From CAYRVX01 sp964642165 (GTDB lineage: Bacteria; Planctomycetota; Phycisphaerae; SM23-33), in contig CAZXOC010000320.1 of assembly GCA_964642165.1 (NCBI GenBank), positions 1-7,931 of the forward strand: a stretch of 7,931 bases of DNA, read 5' to 3'. Below are positions 5,206 to 7,931 of the stretch, piece after piece. The position numbers were made by a program, and so were the translations under genes. Below the pieces are notes generated by a model that was not told the DNA's origin, did no database searches, and saw only the letters and a list, made by a program, of their open reading frames with translations. Each line of letters starts with the position of its first letter. Within the stretch, counting starts at the first letter, position 1.

Positions 5206-6129
5206 CTACAGCTCGCTCTTGGAGACGACCCGGGCCGTGCCGCCGGTGGTCTCGGCGAGGGCCTTCATCGACTGGTTGACCTCCGGGTCGCCGTCGATGA
5301 CGAGGGCATGGATGGTCACGCCCTGCTCCTTGGCCTGCTGGGCGAGTTCGAGGCAGTCGTCGACGGGCTTGCGGGCGAAGAGGACGAGGGTCTTGGGCTT
5401 GCGTTCGAGGGCGGCCTTCAGGGCCCGGGGCAGGTCGGTCGCGCCGGACGGGGCGACGTTGCGGAGGCGCTCCTGGGCGGCGGTTTGGCCCTTCTCGCCG
5501 CCGGGCTGGAAGGCCTCCGAGAGGAACTCGTCCTCGCCCTCGCTGCACAGCAGGACGCCGAACGTGCCCTTCTCGGTGAGCGAGAGGATGGAGTTCTCCG
5601 TCATCACGACGGCGGCGTCGAAGGTGTCTCGCATGCTGGAGCCGCCGTCGAGGACGTACAGGACGGCGTCCCGGGCGAGCTTGACGTCGGCGACGGCGGG
5701 TCCCCGCCGGCTGACGCCCAACAGGTCCACCGGCTGGTCGTCGTCGGGCACGGGCTGGTTGTAGTCGGGCGTGCGAATGTACATCAGCGTCAGCGCCACC
5801 CCCCCGGCCACCATCAGCGCCAGCAGCGCCAGCAGGACGATCGTGATGATGCCCTGGATCTTGACGGGGCGGGCCGTGGGGATGTGCTCGGCGGCGGGCG
5901 CGCCCGGCGGGGGCGGGGGGACGGCGGCGCCGGGCGCGGCGGGGCGCGGCTGGGGCATGTCGGGTCGGCCGGTCGGCGCGGGGGGGCGGACGCCCTCGCC
6001 GGGCACGGGCGCGGCCTCCGCGACGTAGACGATGGCCTTGCAGTAGGGGCAGCGGCACATCCCGCCCGCAAACGCCTCGTCGATCGAGATCTTCTTGCGG
6101 CACTCCGAGCAGCGGATCTTGATCGCCAT
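5206..6129 (-). CDS. Zinc ribbon, membrane anchor and VWA-like domain protein
   Basis: From ATG 6129 the product is 307 aa. Residues 5-36 form a zinc ribbon with ligands Cys7, Cys10, Cys27 and Cys30 (IRCSECRKKI ... CRCPYCKAIVYV). Residues 38-88 are a Pro/Ala/Gly linker. Residues 91-118 form one membrane helix (GIITIVLLALLALMVAGGVAL). Residues about 153-307 resemble a von Willebrand A domain: AVLYVLDGGSSMRD, SGATDLPRALKAAL, KTLVLFA and VTIHALVIDG. The metal site is degraded: the D-x-S-x-S motif reads D161-G-G-S-S165, Thr231 is kept, and the usual late Asp is not in place. By charge the zinc ribbon should be cytoplasmic and the VWA part outside. The start is set by GGAAGGAAGG (6135-6144) and by the family-like MAIKIRCSEC. 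Its role is unknown; protein-protein binding or an envelope-monitoring function is plausible. Confidence 0.88.
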   Translation of the reverse strand: MAIKIRCSECRKKISIDEAFAGGMCRCPYCKAIVYVAEAAPVPGEGVRPPAPTGRPDMPQPRPAAPGAAVPPPPPGAPAAEHIPTARPVKIQGIITIVLLALLALMVAGGVALTLMYIRTPDYNQPVPDDDQPVDLLGVSRRGPAVADVKLARDAVLYVLDGGSSMRDTFDAAVVMTENSILSLTEKGTFGVLLCSEGEDEFLSEAFQPGGEKGQTAAQERLRNVAPSGATDLPRALKAALERKPKTLVLFARKPVDDCLELAQQAKEQGVTIHALVIDGDPEVNQSMKALAETTGGTARVVSKSEL

Positions 6130-6215
6130 GCCGGCCTTCCTTCCCTCGACCGCGCCGCGGACGCCTTCCGGACGTCCCGATCCGGCCGCCACGCGCGCCC
6201 GCCGCCGGCCGGTAC

Positions 6216-6244
6216 CCGACCGCATTCTATCACGAAACGGTCGG
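6216..6244 (-). promoter_or_regulatory. Extended -10 promoter inside a 7-bp inverted repeat (candidate operator) for the VWA gene
   Basis: On the - strand, TGATAGAAT (6224-6232) matches an extended -10 element (TGnTATAAT) with one mismatch. No good -35 lies upstream, as is common for extended -10 promoters. Transcription would start near 6217, giving a leader of about 88 nt. Perfect arms CCGACCG (6238-6244) and CGGTCGG (6216-6222), read on the - strand, flank it with centres 22 bp apart, about two helical turns. A dimeric repressor could bind there. This reading is an inference. The rest of 6130-6297 shows nothing else clear. Confidence 0.45.
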
Positions 6245-6297
6245 ACATTGTAGGTCGCCGCCGCGGCGCGTGCAATGCCCCCGGTGAGGGCAGCGGC

Positions 6298-6861
6298 TCA
6301 CGACTCCCCCAGCGTCGCGGCGAACTGCCTCGCCCGGACGACTTCCGGGTGGTCGCCGGCGAGGATCGGCTCGTGCGTCGTCGAGGCCGCGCGGAAGGTC
6401 GCCAGCGTCTCGATGCCGAAGTAGCCCTTCAGCCGCCCGGCCAGCCAGTCCAGGACGCCGTCGTACGTGCCCGCCCCGCCGGCGCCGTAGGTGACGGCCA
6501 GCACCGCCCGGGCGGCCGGGTTCGGGTAGTGGTTCTCCAGCCCCGCGCCCAGGTAGCAGTACGTCCGCTGGACGAAGGCCATCATCTGGGCCGTGACGTG
6601 GTCCAGGTAGATCGGCGAGGCGAGCACGAGCACGTCGGTCGTCGGCGCGACGTCGTAGAACCGCCGCATGTCGTCGTCGATCACGCAGCGCCGGGTCTGC
6701 TTGCAGCCCTTGCAGGCGGTGCAGCCGTGGAGGTCCCAGTCGGCCAGCTCGAAGAGCGTCGTCGCGCAGCCCGCGCGGGCGGCCCCGTCGAGGACGGCCT
6801 GCACCAGCACGGCCGTGTTGCCCGCCTTGCGCCCGCTTCCGTTGACGCCCAGCACGTTCAT
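6298..6861 (-). CDS. Iron-sulfur flavoprotein-like NAD(P)H-dependent FMN oxidoreductase
   Basis: The product is 187 aa with a flavodoxin-like fold. GVNGSGRKAGNT (5-16) is the FMN phosphate-binding loop. LVLASPIYLDHVTAQMMAFV matches the second FMN-contact region of this family. Between them lies a compact cysteine motif, CTACKGCKQTRRC (Cys47, 50, 53, 59; C-x2-C-x2-C-x5-C), the pattern of archaeal and bacterial iron-sulfur flavoproteins that carry a 4Fe-4S cluster; DDDM follows as usual. It is probably a soluble electron-transfer or quinone/NAD(P)H-type reductase; the substrate is not visible. ATG 6861 is supported by GGAGG (6868-6872) six bases upstream. It lies 27 bp after the dehydrogenase gene on the same strand, so co-transcription is likely. 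Such proteins often dimerise or tetramerise. Confidence 0.9.
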   Translation of the reverse strand: MNVLGVNGSGRKAGNTAVLVQAVLDGAARAGCATTLFELADWDLHGCTACKGCKQTRRCVIDDDMRRFYDVAPTTDVLVLASPIYLDHVTAQMMAFVQRTYCYLGAGLENHYPNPAARAVLAVTYGAGGAGTYDGVLDWLAGRLKGYFGIETLATFRAASTTHEPILAGDHPEVVRARQFAATLGES

Positions 6862-6888
6862 CCTGCACCTCCCTGCCGCGCCGCTTGG

Positions 6889-7908
6889 TCAGTTGAGGAC
6901 GACCGTCTTGATGACCTCGTCGCGATGCTCCAGCGAGAACCGGAACGCCTCCTCGACGCGGTCGAGGTCGAAGCGATGGGTGATCAGCTCGTCGGCCCGC
7001 AGCCGCCCGTCGGCCAGCCACGCGATGGCCGTCGGGAAGGCGTTGGCGTAGCGGTTGACGGCGACGTAGTCCAGCTCCTTGTCGAGGAACTCGGCGATGT
7101 TGAGCGGCACGAGGTTCTCCTCGGGCCAGCCGACCTGCACGACGGTGCCGCCGGGCCGGGCGCAGCGGAAGGCCCCGGCCGTGGCGGCCGCCGAGCCGGC
7201 CGTCTCGAACACCACGTCGCCACCCTCAGCCAGGGCCGCCTCGTCGCCGGGCTCGACGGCGGCGGCCGCGCCGAGCTGCCGCGCCTTGTCCAGCCGCCGG
7301 GCCAGCTTGTCCACGGCGACGACCCGCGCGCCGCCGGCGGCGCGGAAGGCCTGGAGCGTCAGCAGCCCGATGGGCCCGCAGCCGAGGACGACCGCGTCGG
7401 CGCCGCGCACCGCACCCGCGCGGTTCACGGCGTGGACGGCAACGGCCGCCGGCTCGGCCAGCGCCGCCGCCTCGAAGCCCATCCCCTCGGGCATCGCGTG
7501 CAGCGCGTCGGCGCGAATCGCCACGTAGTCGCAGAACGTCCCGTTGATCGGCGGGGCCGACAGGAACACGACGTCCGGGCAGAGGTTGTACCGCCCGCCG
7601 CGGCACAGGCCGCACCGCCCGCAGGGGAGGCCCGGCTCGATCACCACGCGGTCCCCCGCCGCCACGCCGAGGGCGCCCTCGCCGACGCCCGCCACGACGC
7701 CGCAGGCCTCGTGCCCCGGCACGTAGGGCGTCGTCACGACGAAGTTGCCCAGCCGCCCCTCGTGGTAGAAGTGGATGTCCGAGCCGCACAGGCCGTTCGC
7801 GGCGATCTTCACCAGCGCCTCGCCCGCGCCCGGGCGCGGGATCGGCTCGGCGCGAATCGTGATGCGGTGCTCGGCGTCGAGGTAGGCCATGCGGTTGGCG
7901 TCGGGCAT
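6889..7908 (-). CDS. Zinc-dependent medium-chain dehydrogenase, sorbitol/xylitol dehydrogenase-like
   Basis: The product is 339 aa, full length for the family. Catalytic zinc ligands are Cys41 (GLCGSDIHFYHEGRLG), His66-Glu67 (VPGHEACGVV) and Glu152. The structural zinc site is complete: Cys96, 99, 102 and 110 (PCGRCGLCRGGRYNLC). The NAD(P)-binding loop is GCGPIG (176-181), and Asp200 at the end of the next strand favours NAD over NADP. The stretch GSDIHFYHEGRLGNFVV is most like polyol dehydrogenases (sorbitol, xylitol), which oxidise a polyol to a ketose. Threonine dehydrogenase or another alcohol is a less likely alternative. ATG 7908 is supported by AAGGAG (7915-7920) six bases upstream. 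It is the first gene of a probable pair with the flavoprotein. The promoter lies outside the window. Confidence 0.93.
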   Translation of the reverse strand: MPDANRMAYLDAEHRITIRAEPIPRPGAGEALVKIAANGLCGSDIHFYHEGRLGNFVVTTPYVPGHEACGVVAGVGEGALGVAAGDRVVIEPGLPCGRCGLCRGGRYNLCPDVVFLSAPPINGTFCDYVAIRADALHAMPEGMGFEAAALAEPAAVAVHAVNRAGAVRGADAVVLGCGPIGLLTLQAFRAAGGARVVAVDKLARRLDKARQLGAAAAVEPGDEAALAEGGDVVFETAGSAAATAGAFRCARPGGTVVQVGWPEENLVPLNIAEFLDKELDYVAVNRYANAFPTAIAWLADGRLRADELITHRFDLDRVEEAFRFSLEHRDEVIKTVVLN

Positions 7909-7931
7909 GACGTGCTCCTTGCGGTGCTCGC

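Noticed and set aside
5111..6103. Alternative - strand frame of 330 codons over the VWA gene
   Set aside because: It is a shadow, rich in Arg and Pro. The neighbouring frame has the zinc ribbon, membrane helix, VWA-like domain and a ribosome site.
6130..6225. Longer start for the VWA gene at 6225
   Set aside because: It would overlap the promoter-like region and add an Arg/Gly-rich string. ATG 6129 has a strong ribosome site and begins directly before the zinc ribbon.

Overview
This is a GC-rich bacterial window with eight protein-coding genes, one on the + strand and seven in a row on the - strand. The ECF sigma/anti-sigma/secreted-protein cassette, the zinc-ribbon/von Willebrand A protein and the GC-palindrome repeats between genes together suggest an uncultured member of the Planctomycetota (Phycisphaerae-like). 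That placement is an inference from gene style, not from a marker gene. A 100-N scaffold gap suggests a metagenome-assembled or draft genome.

Layout. Bases 1-125 hold a GC hairpin and a leader. Bases 126-647 (+) encode a DJ-1/PfpI-family protein. Bases 648-1011 have no gene: this is the convergent junction between the + gene and the - strand series, and it carries short palindromes and a 24-bp tandem repeat. Bases 1012-4225 (-) form a tight three-gene operon, transcribed from right to left: an ECF sigma factor (3665-4225), a single-pass anti-sigma-like membrane protein (3018-3668, 4-bp overlap) and a large exported TPR protein (1012-3005, 12 bp further on). A good ECF-type promoter (4259-4287) lies just upstream of the sigma gene and suggests autoregulation. 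The TPR gene is interrupted by the N run. The run is flanked by an exact 55-bp duplication, and removing 155 bp restores one open frame of 612 codons, so the break is an assembly artefact.

Bases 4356-5081 (-) encode a YggS/PLPBP-type PLP homeostasis protein that may be expressed from a leaderless mRNA. Bases 5206-6129 (-) encode a protein with an N-terminal zinc ribbon, a proline-rich linker, one membrane segment and a VWA-like domain with a degraded metal site. Its upstream region has an extended -10 promoter inside a 7-bp inverted repeat. Bases 6298-6861 (-) encode an iron-sulfur-type flavoprotein, and bases 6889-7908 (-) a zinc-dependent sorbitol/xylitol-dehydrogenase-like enzyme. These last two are 27 bp apart and probably co-transcribed.

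How the genes may work together. The sigma/anti-sigma/TPR cassette looks like an envelope-linked regulatory circuit whose output is the exported protein itself. The dehydrogenase and flavoprotein form a likely redox pair. The rest is housekeeping. No rRNA, tRNA, CRISPR array or insertion sequence was recognised.
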